From Treponema sp. UBA4692 (GTDB lineage Bacteria > Spirochaetota > Spirochaetia > Treponematales > Treponemataceae): a DNA stretch of 64,000 bases. Made by a program: the position numbers and the translations under genes. The notes under the pieces were generated by a model that was not told where the DNA came from, did no database searches, and saw nothing but the letters and a program-made list of their open reading frames with translations. Shown here piece after piece: positions 41,121-49,939 of the stretch (positions are counted from its first letter, which is position 1; each line of letters opens with the position of its first letter). The stretch is from assembly GCA_002404895.1 (NCBI GenBank), contig DHKO01000003.1, forward strand, positions 1 to 64,000. Direction: 5' to 3'.

Positions 41121-42529
41121 GATTTGATAAAAGACTTGCCGCGGTTTTTGGCTTTGTCATTCTTGCGGGAAGCGTTGTTTTCGCAGATGAGAAGCAGGTC
41201 GTGAAGCTTACTCTTGACGACGCTGTTGAGTACGCGCTTAAGAACAGCCGCACGCTGAAAAGCAGCGATATCGACTTGGAGATGAAAAAGCGCGCTTCAA
41301 GCACATCATGGAACGTGTTTTTGCCGAATGTGCAGGCTACTGGAACAATGAGCCGCGCGAATGACTATTCTCCGAGCACGGTTGCAATGGCGCAGATGGG
41401 AGCTGCGATTACAGCTTTGTCTGGAGGAACGCCTTCGAAGGTTGCAACAGACTATGAAAATGAGGAAGACCGCTGGTCGACAATCGGCGGATTGAGCGTC
41501 AGCTGGAATTTTAATCCTGCTTACATCGCGCAGATTCAGAAAGCGAAGCTCGACTATGAGGGCGGAAAAATCTCCTGGGAGCAGAGCCAGAACACTACGG
41601 TTCTCAACATCAAGAAACTTTTCTACGGGCTTTTGCTCCAGCAGGAAAACTTGAAAATTCAGAAAGACACGTTTGAAAACGCACGGCAGCGCTACGTTCA
41701 GGCGCAGGCGAACTTCAAGAACGGACTTGTCCCGGAAATCAGCCTGCTTCAGACTCAGGTGAACTATGAGAACACAAAGCCGACTGTGAACACTGCGGAG
41801 CAGACTTTGCGGCAAAACATCGACACGCTCGCATTCTTGATTGGATTGCCAGTCGGAACTGAAATTGAGCTTTCAGGCGACATTGAGCCGAGCTATGTCG
41901 ATGTTGACACTGACGAGCTTCTCGAAAAATACGGCGCGAACGACTTGAATATAAAGTCTCTTCAGAACAGCATCGATGTAATCAACAAGAGCATGGCGGC
42001 TTTGAATTTGAGCGCCTGGGTTCCTTCTTTTGCTTTGAGCTACGGTCTGCAGCCGGTTTATACAGGTTCTGACGGAGCTTGGCATTTTTACAAGGGAATC
42101 GGGAAAGATGATGAATGGTATGATTCGGGAAGCCTGAGCCTGACTTTGGCGTGGAACATCACAAATATGCTTCCATGGTCGGCGACTCAGCAGCAGATAA
42201 AGGATTTGAGGCAGACTCTCTCAAAACTCGAGATTTCAATGGAGACTCTCAAAGAAAACCAGAAAGTCGAGGTTAGAAAGGCGGTTGACACTTTGAACCA
42301 GGCGCGCGAGCAGATTGACGCGATGGGACGCACCGTTGAGGTTGCAAAGCGCGCTTACGATATGCAGTCCCGCTCGTACAGAAACGGAACCACGGAATTT
42401 TTGGATTTGAAGGACACAGAAAGCTCCTACAATCAGGCGAAGCTCGGTCTTTTGAGCCAGAAAATGAGCTACATCACAGCCCTGATGGACTTGGAGAACA
42501 CACTCAACACAAAGCTGACAGAAAAATAA
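41117..42529 (+). CDS. TolC-family outer membrane efflux protein
   Basis: 470 residues. Signal peptide at about 1-22 (RLAAVFGFVILAGSVVFA), then the OEP pattern of two long helical hairpins: LTLDDAVEYALKNSRTLK at the start, and in the second half VRKAVDTLNQAREQIDAMG and YRNGTTEFLDLKDTESSYN. It forms the exit duct for the RND pump encoded downstream. The ATG at 41117 is chosen for GGGAGG just before it; it overlaps the regulator stop by four bases. Confidence 0.92.
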   Translation: MRFDKRLAAVFGFVILAGSVVFADEKQVVKLTLDDAVEYALKNSRTLKSSDIDLEMKKRASSTSWNVFLPNVQATGTMSRANDYSPSTVAMAQMGAAITALSGGTPSKVATDYENEEDRWSTIGGLSVSWNFNPAYIAQIQKAKLDYEGGKISWEQSQNTTVLNIKKLFYGLLLQQENLKIQKDTFENARQRYVQAQANFKNGLVPEISLLQTQVNYENTKPTVNTAEQTLRQNIDTLAFLIGLPVGTEIELSGDIEPSYVDVDTDELLEKYGANDLNIKSLQNSIDVINKSMAALNLSAWVPSFALSYGLQPVYTGSDGAWHFYKGIGKDDEWYDSGSLSLTLAWNITNMLPWSATQQQIKDLRQTLSKLEISMETLKENQKVEVRKAVDTLNQAREQIDAMGRTVEVAKRAYDMQSRSYRNGTTEFLDLKDTESSYNQAKLGLLSQKMSYITALMDLENTLNTKLTEK

Positions 42530-42600
42530 TTCGGCGTGAATATTGCTTGCACAAGCCAAGGAAAACGCCCTTTATAGAAAAAAGAAAATTGGAGGAAAAT

Positions 42601-43536
42601 ATGAAACGTACTGAAAAATTTGCGCTTACAGCGGCTTCGATTCTTGCTGTTGCGACATTCGCGGGATGCGGCAATAAAAAATCTGCGGCGGCGGACTCTG
42701 CTTCTGCTGAGGCGGAGCAGACTTTTGTAGTCGGAACAATGATTACGAAAGCCGGAAATTTTGACGACTATCTTGAATTCGGCGGCGACATCGCTTCTGT
42801 GAATTCTGTTTATGTTATGCCTGACCAGGCCGGAAAAATCACGAACGTTCTGGTGAGCGTCGGCGACATTGTCTCAAAAGGCCAGACAATAGCTTATGTA
42901 AACCCTTTGCGCGCAGGCGCGGTCTACAATGACAGCCCGGTGAAGTCTCCGATTTCTGGAAGAATCACTTCGCTTCCTGTGACAATCGGCTCGACTGTGA
43001 GCCAGTCTTCTTCAATCGCGAACGTTGCGAGAACTGATGACTTGGAAGTGAGAATCAACATTGCTGAAAGATTCGTGAGCAGAATTTCTGACAAACAGAA
43101 AGCGACAATAACTTTTGACGCTTATCCGAATGTGGAATTTCCGGCGACTGTTTTTGAAATCAGCCCGGTTCTGGACACTTCGTCAAGAACGATGAGCGTG
43201 AAGCTTCGCTTTGACAACAAGGATTCAAGAATCAAGGTTGGAATGTACGGCCGCGTGAAGCTCGTTACAGATTCTGTAAAGGATGCGATTGTTGTTCCTT
43301 CAAACGCTGTGATTGTTCGCGAGCAGAAAAATTATATTTTTGTTGTTCAGCCTCATTCTGACGAGATGTCCACAGTTAAGCTTGTTCCGATTACTGCCGG
43401 AATTTCGGTTGACAACCAGACTGAAATCTCTGAAGGCGTTAAGGCTGGAGACGAGATTGTTGTGAAAGGAATGTCTCTTTTGAACGACGGCTCGAAAGTC
43501 AAGATTGTTTCCACAAGCAAGGCTGATTCTGAGTAA
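42601..43536 (+). CDS. RND efflux periplasmic adaptor (membrane fusion lipoprotein)
   Basis: 311 residues. Lipobox TFAGC with Cys23 anchors it. The barrel-sandwich (lipoyl-like) halves are visible in VYVMPDQAGKITNVLVSVGD and SPISGRITSLPVTIGSTV, followed by a beta-barrel and membrane-proximal domain. The helical hairpin between the lipoyl halves is very short (VSKGQTIAYVNPLRAGAVYN), a minimal adaptor. GGAGG precedes the ATG at 42601. It bridges the pump and the TolC-like protein. Confidence 0.92.
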   Translation: MKRTEKFALTAASILAVATFAGCGNKKSAAADSASAEAEQTFVVGTMITKAGNFDDYLEFGGDIASVNSVYVMPDQAGKITNVLVSVGDIVSKGQTIAYVNPLRAGAVYNDSPVKSPISGRITSLPVTIGSTVSQSSSIANVARTDDLEVRINIAERFVSRISDKQKATITFDAYPNVEFPATVFEISPVLDTSSRTMSVKLRFDNKDSRIKVGMYGRVKLVTDSVKDAIVVPSNAVIVREQKNYIFVVQPHSDEMSTVKLVPITAGISVDNQTEISEGVKAGDEIVVKGMSLLNDGSKVKIVSTSKADSE

Positions 43537-43606
43537 GAGGCGGAATTGCTTTCTTGGCTTTTATCCCGTTATCTTTGCTTTCCTTGTGAATATTAAGGAG
43601 TGTTAA

Positions 43607-46600
43607 ATGACATTTTCAGAAAAATGTGTGCATAAGCCGGTAACAACGACGCTTATTTTTATTCTTGCGATTGTTCTGGGAATTTTCTGTACTTTCCAGC
43701 TCCCGGTCGATATGTTCCCGGATATGGATCTTCCTTACATGATTGTCTACACATCATACGACGGAGCCGGTCCTGAGGAAGTTGAGCAGAGCGTCACAAA
43801 GACTCTTGAAAGCTCGCTTTCGGGCGTTTCGGGGCTTAAAAAATTGCAGTCGCGCTCTATGGGCGGAATCTCGCTTGTTATTCTTGAATTCAACTATGGA
43901 ACAAGCCTTGACGCTGCCGGAGGAGACGTTCGCGACAAGATTGACCTTGTGCGTAACTATCTTCCGGACTCTGCCGATTCTCCTGTAACAATCAAGCTCG
44001 ACCCTTCAATGATGCCTGTAATGAATCTTGCGCTGAAAGGAAATAGAACGCCGGAGGAGCTTAGAAGCCTTGCTGAGGACACAATTGAGTCGCGCCTTGA
44101 GCAGGTTGACGGAATTGCTTCGGCTACAGTTTCCGGCGGACGCGAGGAGTCAATCAATGTTGACATTCCGCGAGACCGTCTTGAGGCTTACGGCCTTACA
44201 ATCAGCACTGTCGCGCAGATGATTGGAATTCAGAATGTTCAGTCTTCAGGCGGAACAATCACTTCCGGCGACATCAACTATACGATTAAAAACGACGGAA
44301 AATACAAGTCTCTTGATGACATCAAAAACACTGTAATATCGTACAAGGTCGGCTCTGACCAGACAGTGAAGACTGTCCGTCTCCGCGATATTGCAGATGT
44401 CTATGAAGGATATAAGGATGTCTCAACTCTCGCTTATCTTGACGGCGAGCCTTGTGTAATGATTTCATTGCAGAAGCAGTCTGGAAAGAACTCTGTCGAG
44501 ACTGCCACAAAAGTCCGCGGCGTTATCCAGAAGCTTAAGTCGGAGCTTCCGGGCGATGTTGAGCTGGTCGAGACTTCAAACACTGTTGACATCATCAAGC
44601 AGACAATTTCTGAAGTTGTAAGCTCTGTTGTTCAGGGTGCTTTGCTTGCTATTGCGGTCTTGTTCATATTCTTGCGCTCTATGAAGTCAACTTTGATTGT
44701 CGGAGCTTCAATCCCGATTTCAGTTATGATTACGCTTTTGTGTATGTATCTGAAAGGAATTTCTATCAACCAGATTTCGATGGCAGGTCTTTTGCTTGGT
44801 ATCGGTATGCTTGTTGATAACTCAATCGTTGTCCTTGAGAATATCTACGCTTATATTGAGCGCGGAACAAAGCCGAAAGTGGCCGCGATTCTCGGCTCCC
44901 AGGAAATGGTTACTTCAATCACCGGCTCAACGCTTACTTCTGTATGTATCTTCTTGCCGATGATTGTATTCCAGAAAAAGCTTGGCATGATGGGACAGCT
45001 TTTCAACAACGTAGCGTGGACAATTATTTTCTCTTTGATGTCATCTTTGCTTGTCGCTATGGCGCTTGTGCCTGTTTTGTGCGCGACAGTGGTGAAGAAG
45101 ACTGAAATCACGAAAAAATCCGGCCTCACTTACTCTGTGAACCGCGCATTCAACAATTTCTTTGACTGGCTTGATAAAAAATATGCCGGCGGAGTCAAAT
45201 TCGTTCTTCATCACAAGGCAGCCTGCATTATCGTTCTTGTTTCGCTTTTTGTTGCTTCTATTGTGGCTGTTAAATTTGTAGGATTCACATTTATGCCTGA
45301 GTCTGCGGCGAACTCCGTCGAGGTTGACTTTGAGCTTCCTGTCGGAACAAGGGTTGAAGTTACAGAGGACACTTTGCGCGAATTCGAGGCGATGGCTCTG
45401 CAGGACTTGAAAGGCATTAAATACTCGACTGTAACAGTCGGCGGAACAAGCATGCTCGCCTCTTCATCTGAGACAAACACAGGTTCTGTAACGTTCACGC
45501 TTTACGAGCCTTCCGAGCGCGAAAAAGGCTGGGACAATGAAAAGTCTGCAAAAGCTAAGCTTAGAAAATATTTCACGATGTTCCCTGACACGGCGCTTTC
45601 ATTTGCGGCGAACGCGAACAGCGCGTCTAGCTCTTCTGGAATTTCCATCAGCGTTATTTCTGACGACCTTGACCATGTAAAATCAACTTCAAGTGCGATA
45701 AAGTCGCTTCTTGAATCAAAAGGCGCGGACTTGGTTTCTGAGGTTGAGTCTGACATGAAGGACGGACTTCCGCAGGCGAACATTATTTTTGACCGCGACA
45801 GAATGCAGGAATTCGGTCTTAACATCTACAACATCGGAACTGAGATTTCAGGTGTTATCTCAGGAAAAACCGCGAGCCGCTATACAAAGAACGGAGACGA
45901 CATCGATGTTATTGTGCGCGTTTCAGAAAAGGACAGAACTCGCTTGACAGATTTGGATTCAATCTCGATGGTTACTTCTAGCGGAAACAGAATCCCGCTT
46001 TCAAGTTTCGCGCATTTTGAGGAATCCCAGGCTCCTGTAACAATTTACCGCGAGAACCAGACTAGAATCTGCCACGTTACGGCAAAGCCTCTTCCGGGGC
46101 TTTCTCTTGGAGACGTCCAGTCAAAAGTCGTTTCTCTTATCAATGATAATATCCTGAAAGAGGATGATGTCCAGATAACATACGGCGGCGACATGGAAGA
46201 CATGATGGAGGCTGTTACGAACTTCGGCCTTGTAATCATTCTTGCGGCGTTCCTCGTATTCGTTGTAATGGCTTCTCAGTTCGAGTCTCTCGGCGATCCG
46301 TTCATCGTCATCTTTACGATTCCGCTTTCATTCATCGGAGTTGTCGCGATTTACGCGCTTACAAGAAATATGCTCAACGTTGTAACAATCATCGGTATGC
46401 TTGTTCTTGTCGGAACAATCGTAAATAACGGTATTGTTCTTGTTGACTACACGAACCTGCTTAGAAAGCGCGGATATGAGCTTGAGGAGGCTTGTGTTCA
46501 GGCCGCGAGAAACCGCTTGCGCCCGATTTTGATGTCAACTCTCACAACAGTAATCTCGCTTATGCCGATGGCGTTCTTCCCGGGCGAAGGCTCGGCTTCA

Positions 46601-46765
46601 ATGCAGCCAATCTCGCTCACCGTATTCGGCGGAATGACATTCGGCTCGATTATGACTTTGTTCCTTATGCCGACAATTTACTTTATCTTCAACAGCAGAA
46701 AACTGAAGAAAGCGGCTAAAAAGGCTGCAAAGCTGGCTGCGAAACAGCAGGCGTTAAAAGCGTAA
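43607..46765 (+). CDS. RND-family efflux permease (HAE1/AcrB type)
   Basis: 1052 residues with twelve membrane segments and two large periplasmic loops, the AcrB layout. The N-terminus (KPVTTTLIFILAIVLGIF) and the TM4 region (GMLVDNSIVVLENIYAYIERG), with conserved Asp in LVDNSIVV, are the proton-relay signature of the family; TM10 has VGTIVNNGIVLVDY. It exports toxic or amphiphilic compounds using the proton gradient. The lysine/alanine-rich tail is cytoplasmic. GGAG lies before the ATG. The operon is regulator, outer-membrane duct, adaptor, pump, PG0541-like gene. Confidence 0.95.
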   Translation: MTFSEKCVHKPVTTTLIFILAIVLGIFCTFQLPVDMFPDMDLPYMIVYTSYDGAGPEEVEQSVTKTLESSLSGVSGLKKLQSRSMGGISLVILEFNYGTSLDAAGGDVRDKIDLVRNYLPDSADSPVTIKLDPSMMPVMNLALKGNRTPEELRSLAEDTIESRLEQVDGIASATVSGGREESINVDIPRDRLEAYGLTISTVAQMIGIQNVQSSGGTITSGDINYTIKNDGKYKSLDDIKNTVISYKVGSDQTVKTVRLRDIADVYEGYKDVSTLAYLDGEPCVMISLQKQSGKNSVETATKVRGVIQKLKSELPGDVELVETSNTVDIIKQTISEVVSSVVQGALLAIAVLFIFLRSMKSTLIVGASIPISVMITLLCMYLKGISINQISMAGLLLGIGMLVDNSIVVLENIYAYIERGTKPKVAAILGSQEMVTSITGSTLTSVCIFLPMIVFQKKLGMMGQLFNNVAWTIIFSLMSSLLVAMALVPVLCATVVKKTEITKKSGLTYSVNRAFNNFFDWLDKKYAGGVKFVLHHKAACIIVLVSLFVASIVAVKFVGFTFMPESAANSVEVDFELPVGTRVEVTEDTLREFEAMALQDLKGIKYSTVTVGGTSMLASSSETNTGSVTFTLYEPSEREKGWDNEKSAKAKLRKYFTMFPDTALSFAANANSASSSSGISISVISDDLDHVKSTSSAIKSLLESKGADLVSEVESDMKDGLPQANIIFDRDRMQEFGLNIYNIGTEISGVISGKTASRYTKNGDDIDVIVRVSEKDRTRLTDLDSISMVTSSGNRIPLSSFAHFEESQAPVTIYRENQTRICHVTAKPLPGLSLGDVQSKVVSLINDNILKEDDVQITYGGDMEDMMEAVTNFGLVIILAAFLVFVVMASQFESLGDPFIVIFTIPLSFIGVVAIYALTRNMLNVVTIIGMLVLVGTIVNNGIVLVDYTNLLRKRGYELEEACVQAARNRLRPILMSTLTTVISLMPMAFFPGEGSASMQPISLTVFGGMTFGSIMTLFLMPTIYFIFNSRKLKKAAKKAAKLAAKQQALKA

Positions 46766-46783
46766 GTTTTAAAGGAGATTTCA

Positions 46784-47110
46784 ATGGGATATTTGGAAAA
46801 TATAAAAATTCACGCTGGAGTTCAAAAGCGCGTCGAGCTGATTTTTTCTCAGGCGGTAGAGGAGGATTTCCAGCAGGAATTCAAGGAGTCTAAAGTCGCT
46901 GCAAAATTTACAAAGCTTGCGAATGTAATGGGAGCCGGTTTTTCAAATCCGAGGCTTGGAGATTCTGTCTGGCCTGAGCTTAATATGATGTACATCATCT
47001 ATTGCAGCGAGGAAGATATGAAAAAAATCGTTTCGATTGTGGAAAAGCTCCGCGAAAAGTACATGGGCGAGGGAATCGCCTGTTTTGTGAGCGAGTCAAC
47101 AGAAATGTAA
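46784..47110 (+). CDS. PG0541-family small protein associated with RND transporters
   Basis: 108 residues, single ferredoxin-like domain (IHAGVQKRVELIFSQAVEED; MMYIIYCSEEDMKKIVSIVE). This small family, named after PG0541, is often encoded directly after RND pumps and resembles PII-like or NIL folds; its function is not established. The start lies 18 bases after the pump stop with an AAGGAG site. Two terminators follow it, which closes the operon. Confidence 0.82.
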   Translation: MGYLENIKIHAGVQKRVELIFSQAVEEDFQQEFKESKVAAKFTKLANVMGAGFSNPRLGDSVWPELNMMYIIYCSEEDMKKIVSIVEKLREKYMGEGIACFVSESTEM

Positions 47111-47118
47111 ATACGAAA

Positions 47119-47165
47119 AAATCTCCAGAATTCTATTTTTAAGAAAAGAAGAATTCTGGAGATTT
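47119..47165 (+). terminator. first terminator of the efflux operon
   Basis: Perfect 15-bp stem: AAATCTCCAGAATTC (47119-47133) / GAATTCTGGAGATTT (47151-47165), loop of 17 bases, with a TTTTTT run a few bases on. Confidence 0.8.
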
Positions 47166-47180
47166 CCGCAAGTTTTTTGC

Positions 47181-47236
47181 AAATGAGGCTGCCTTTGTTG
47201 AAGTGTTCTTCAAGTCGGGCTGCCTCATTTTTTTTG
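47181..47236 (+). terminator. second terminator of the efflux operon
   Basis: Outer stem AAATGAGGC (47181-47189) / GCCTCATTT (47222-47230), inner hairpin TTGAAG / CTTCAA, followed by a long T-run. Two tandem terminators make read-through into the next gene unlikely. Confidence 0.85.
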
Positions 47237-47269
47237 CTTTTTCATTTCTTTGGATTTATAATTTATGAT

Positions 47270-47998
47270 ATGGAAATATTTAAAAATGTCGCAGAATATT
47301 ATGATGAGCTTTATCCTGTTTCAGAAGATCAAAAGAATTTTTACAAGAATGAGACAAAATCGCTGAAAAATCCTGTGCGTTTTTTGAATATCGGCTGCGG
47401 AACTGGAACTTTCGAGATTTATCTTTCAAAGCTCGGCGCGGACGTTACGGGGCTTGAAACCTGCCCTGATTTTATCGAGTCTGCGAACCGAAAAAGCCGC
47501 ACAATGCTTATGGCTGTCCGTTTTTTTCAGATGAGCTATCTTGAAATGGCGCGTTATCTTGGAAAAAGTTTTTACAATGTGATTTCAGTTCTTGACGGCA
47601 GAATTATCTTTATACATGACAAGACTCTGCTTGCGAAATTTTTCTACGACTGCCGCCAGCTTTTGAGCGAGAACGGCAAGATAATAATTTCCCTTCCGAA
47701 TTTTGAAAAATATGACAGCGAGAATTTCGAGCTTCCAGAAAAGGAAAGCATACGTGTAAAGCTTTTTTCAGGAATCAGGACGAACCAGAGCGGAAAATCC
47801 GAGATGTTCCAGAAAATTGCGACTGGAAACGGAAAAATCCTTCCTGTCGCGGAAAACGTTCCAGTTCAGAAAATTACAGCCGGACAAATCAGAAATCTTG
47901 CGGAAAAATCAGGCTTTGAGTCGGTGCGTTTCTACAGCGGGTTTGACTATGAGCCTTTAAAGTCAGACTCTGATAGAGTTGTCGCGGTTTTAAGCTGA
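47270..47998 (+). CDS. SAM-dependent methyltransferase, class I
   Basis: 242 residues. Motif I FLNIGCGTGTFEIYLS at about 40-55, acidic end of strand 2 in VTGLETCPDFIESANRK, and later ISLPNFEKYD. The N-terminus (FKNVAEYYDELYPVSEDQK) is like that of UbiE/Methyltransf_25 proteins that act on small molecules. The substrate is unknown. The ATG at 47270 gives the family N-terminus; upstream in-frame sequence overlaps the terminator. A TATAAT lies only eight bases before this ATG, and no ribosome site is visible, so the message may be leaderless. Confidence 0.82.
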   Translation: MEIFKNVAEYYDELYPVSEDQKNFYKNETKSLKNPVRFLNIGCGTGTFEIYLSKLGADVTGLETCPDFIESANRKSRTMLMAVRFFQMSYLEMARYLGKSFYNVISVLDGRIIFIHDKTLLAKFFYDCRQLLSENGKIIISLPNFEKYDSENFELPEKESIRVKLFSGIRTNQSGKSEMFQKIATGNGKILPVAENVPVQKITAGQIRNLAEKSGFESVRFYSGFDYEPLKSDSDRVVAVLS

Positions 47999-48009
47999 AA
48001 AAATCAGCT

Positions 48010-48936
48010 TTAGTTTATCTTCCAGCGACCGTTTTCCTTGTAGAATCTGCTTCCTGGAATTTCAAGAATTCTTCCATCCTCGCTTTGCATTCTGATTATC
48101 GCCCTTAGCGGATTCACATCTGTGATTCTGAAATTTGTGTCGTCATAGAAAATGTGCAGCCCTTCGCTCGGAAGCTTTTTTCTCGCTTCGGAATAGCATT
48201 TGCACTCGTAGCTCAGGCAGCATAGAAGCCTGCCGCACTGGCCGCTTATTTTTGTGGAATTCAGCGAGAGATTCTGCTCTTTCGCCATTTTGATTGAGAC
48301 CGGCGGAAGCTTGTCGCCGATAGTGTGGCAGCAGTAAGGCCGTCCGCAAACGCCGAGTCCGCCTGTGATTCTGCTTTCGTCGCGCACTCCAATCTGCCTC
48401 AGCTCGATTCTCATCTTGAAGATACCGACCAGATCTTTCACAAGTTCGCGGAAGTCAACGCGGTTGTCGCTTGAGAAAAAGAAAAGCGCTTTCGGCTCGT
48501 CGAGAAGAAAATGCACTGCGACAAGCTTCATGTCAAGGTTATGATAGGCGGCTTTTTCCTTGAATGTCTTGAACGCGCCGTCCTCTTTTGCGGCAAGCTC
48601 GGCTGCCTTGTCCATATCTTTTTCAGACGCTTTTCTTTCGATTGTGATTAAGTCGCCTTTTTTGATTGCGACAGGATGGTTCACTTTTCCAAGTACGCTC
48701 GCCAAGTCTTTTCCGTATCTCGTCGGAATTATAACGTGGTCGCCTGCCTTAATTTCTTTTATGCTTTTTGGAAGAACCGCGTAAACGATTTCGCACGAAT
48801 ATTCAAGCTTTGTGCTGTAAAGGTTTTCCGGGTAGATTATCTCCTCGCTGGAATCGCTTTTTTTGTATTCGCTGTCCTCAAGCTGGGAAATATCCTCGCT
48901 TTCATAGTTTATATCTTGTTCAAAAATGTCGCTCAT
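48010..48936 (-). CDS. ricT: PSP1-domain protein, RicT/YaaT homologue
   Basis: 308 residues. An acidic N-terminal tail (about 1-45) precedes the PSP1 domain (about 50-280). Conserved cysteine motifs GVCGRPYCC and GQCGRLLCCLSYECKCY provide the iron-sulfur/metal-binding positions known in the Bacillus RicAFT complex, where RicT helps RNase Y processing. The partners RicA and RicF are not in the window. In Bacillus yaaT sits near yaaR, and a yaaR homologue is the neighbour here too, which supports the call. It ends 11 bases from the convergent methyltransferase. Confidence 0.9.
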   Translation of the reverse strand: MSDIFEQDINYESEDISQLEDSEYKKSDSSEEIIYPENLYSTKLEYSCEIVYAVLPKSIKEIKAGDHVIIPTRYGKDLASVLGKVNHPVAIKKGDLITIERKASEKDMDKAAELAAKEDGAFKTFKEKAAYHNLDMKLVAVHFLLDEPKALFFFSSDNRVDFRELVKDLVGIFKMRIELRQIGVRDESRITGGLGVCGRPYCCHTIGDKLPPVSIKMAKEQNLSLNSTKISGQCGRLLCCLSYECKCYSEARKKLPSEGLHIFYDDTNFRITDVNPLRAIIRMQSEDGRILEIPGSRFYKENGRWKIN

Positions 48937-48983
48937 TTTTGCAAACTCCTGATTTTTTGATTTTTCTGATGGAATTTTCGTTT

Positions 48984-49532
48984 TTATTCAACCAGCAGGT
49001 CGAGAATAAGCCCCTGAATTTCCTCGACTCTTGCAAGGAGATTCAAATTTCTGCCGTGCGTGAAAAGCATTTCTGAGGCAAGCTGGTTCAGTTTTTTGTC
49101 GATTATTTCTATCTGATAGAACGGCCGAATTACTCTGCCGTTTCTGAGCCGTCTTTCAGGCCGCGTGTTTATGAATTTGTAGTTCACTTTTACGATGTAT
49201 TTCATAAATTGGCTGACTTTGCGCCTGAATTTTTCCATGTTTTCCGCGCTTTGGAAAGATTTCAGCTCTTCGCCTGCAAAATCCATCTCATCTTTCAGAT
49301 AATTCACGGCATCCTGAGTCTCCATTCCGGCGATTTCAGGCGGAAGCCCCTGCGAGGCAAGCTCAGAACTTTCCTGCGCCTTCTGAAAAACTGTTCTGAA
49401 TGAAGATTTCTGATTTTTTTCCGTTTTTTTTGATTTTTGCGCCGCAGTCTGTTGAGCCATCGCGCTTTGCGAAGCAAGCATTTGAAGCGACTGGTTGTTT
49501 AAAGTCTGATTTATCGAATTGAGTTCAGCCAT
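48984..49532 (-). CDS. YaaR-like protein (DUF327)
   Basis: 182 residues. A Gln/Ser/Lys-rich N-terminal 60 residues is followed by the helical core typical of YaaR (MEKFRRKVSQFMKYIVKVNY, then LNQLASEMLFTHGRNLNLLARVEEI in part). Its function is not established. Its start overlaps the end of the bactofilin gene by eight bases, and ricT follows after 47 bases, so the block M23-bactofilin-yaaR-ricT is probably one operon. Confidence 0.85.
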   Translation of the reverse strand: MAELNSINQTLNNQSLQMLASQSAMAQQTAAQKSKKTEKNQKSSFRTVFQKAQESSELASQGLPPEIAGMETQDAVNYLKDEMDFAGEELKSFQSAENMEKFRRKVSQFMKYIVKVNYKFINTRPERRLRNGRVIRPFYQIEIIDKKLNQLASEMLFTHGRNLNLLARVEEIQGLILDLLVE

Positions 49533-49938
49533 TAATCGCCTTGCTTTTTATTGAAAGCTCTTCAGAAAAAAGTTTTGTTTCCGCTTCAAATTCCTCTTCG
49601 TTTCGGAGCGCGATGCAATGCCCGTGGAAAATCACATTTTCTTCGATTTCAAGATTTTTTGTGCAGATGTTTCCGATTACAGCGGAAGACGAAAGAAGCT
49701 TGATTCCGTTTGGCGCGTAAATATCGCCGATTACGATTCCTCCGACAACTGTTGAAAGCGCGTTTATATTTCCGTTGATTCTAGCCTTGTTTCCGATGAT
49801 TATGTTCCCGGTAGAGTCCAAATTTCCGTCGATGTCGCCGTCAACGCGGATAAAGCCGTTTGCCCTTACATCGCCTGAAACGGCAGAGCCTGCGCCGACT
49901 ATTGTGTTTATCGAAATGTCGTCAGTTAAGAAAGCCAT
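49525..49938 (-). CDS. bactofilin (polymer-forming cytoskeletal protein)
   Basis: 137 residues. The central right-handed beta-helix repeats are visible as short Gly/Asp/Val units (GSAVSGDVRANGFIRVDGDI; GNLDSTGNIIIGNKARINGN). Bactofilins self-assemble into filaments that guide peptidoglycan enzymes and set cell shape (established in several bacteria). The N-terminal tail is short and may bind membrane. The M23 peptidase gene lies one base upstream, the common bactofilin-peptidase pairing. Confidence 0.92.
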   Translation of the reverse strand: MAFLTDDISINTIVGAGSAVSGDVRANGFIRVDGDIDGNLDSTGNIIIGNKARINGNINALSTVVGGIVIGDIYAPNGIKLLSSSAVIGNICTKNLEIEENVIFHGHCIALRNEEEFEAETKLFSEELSIKSKAING

Positions 49939-49939
49939 A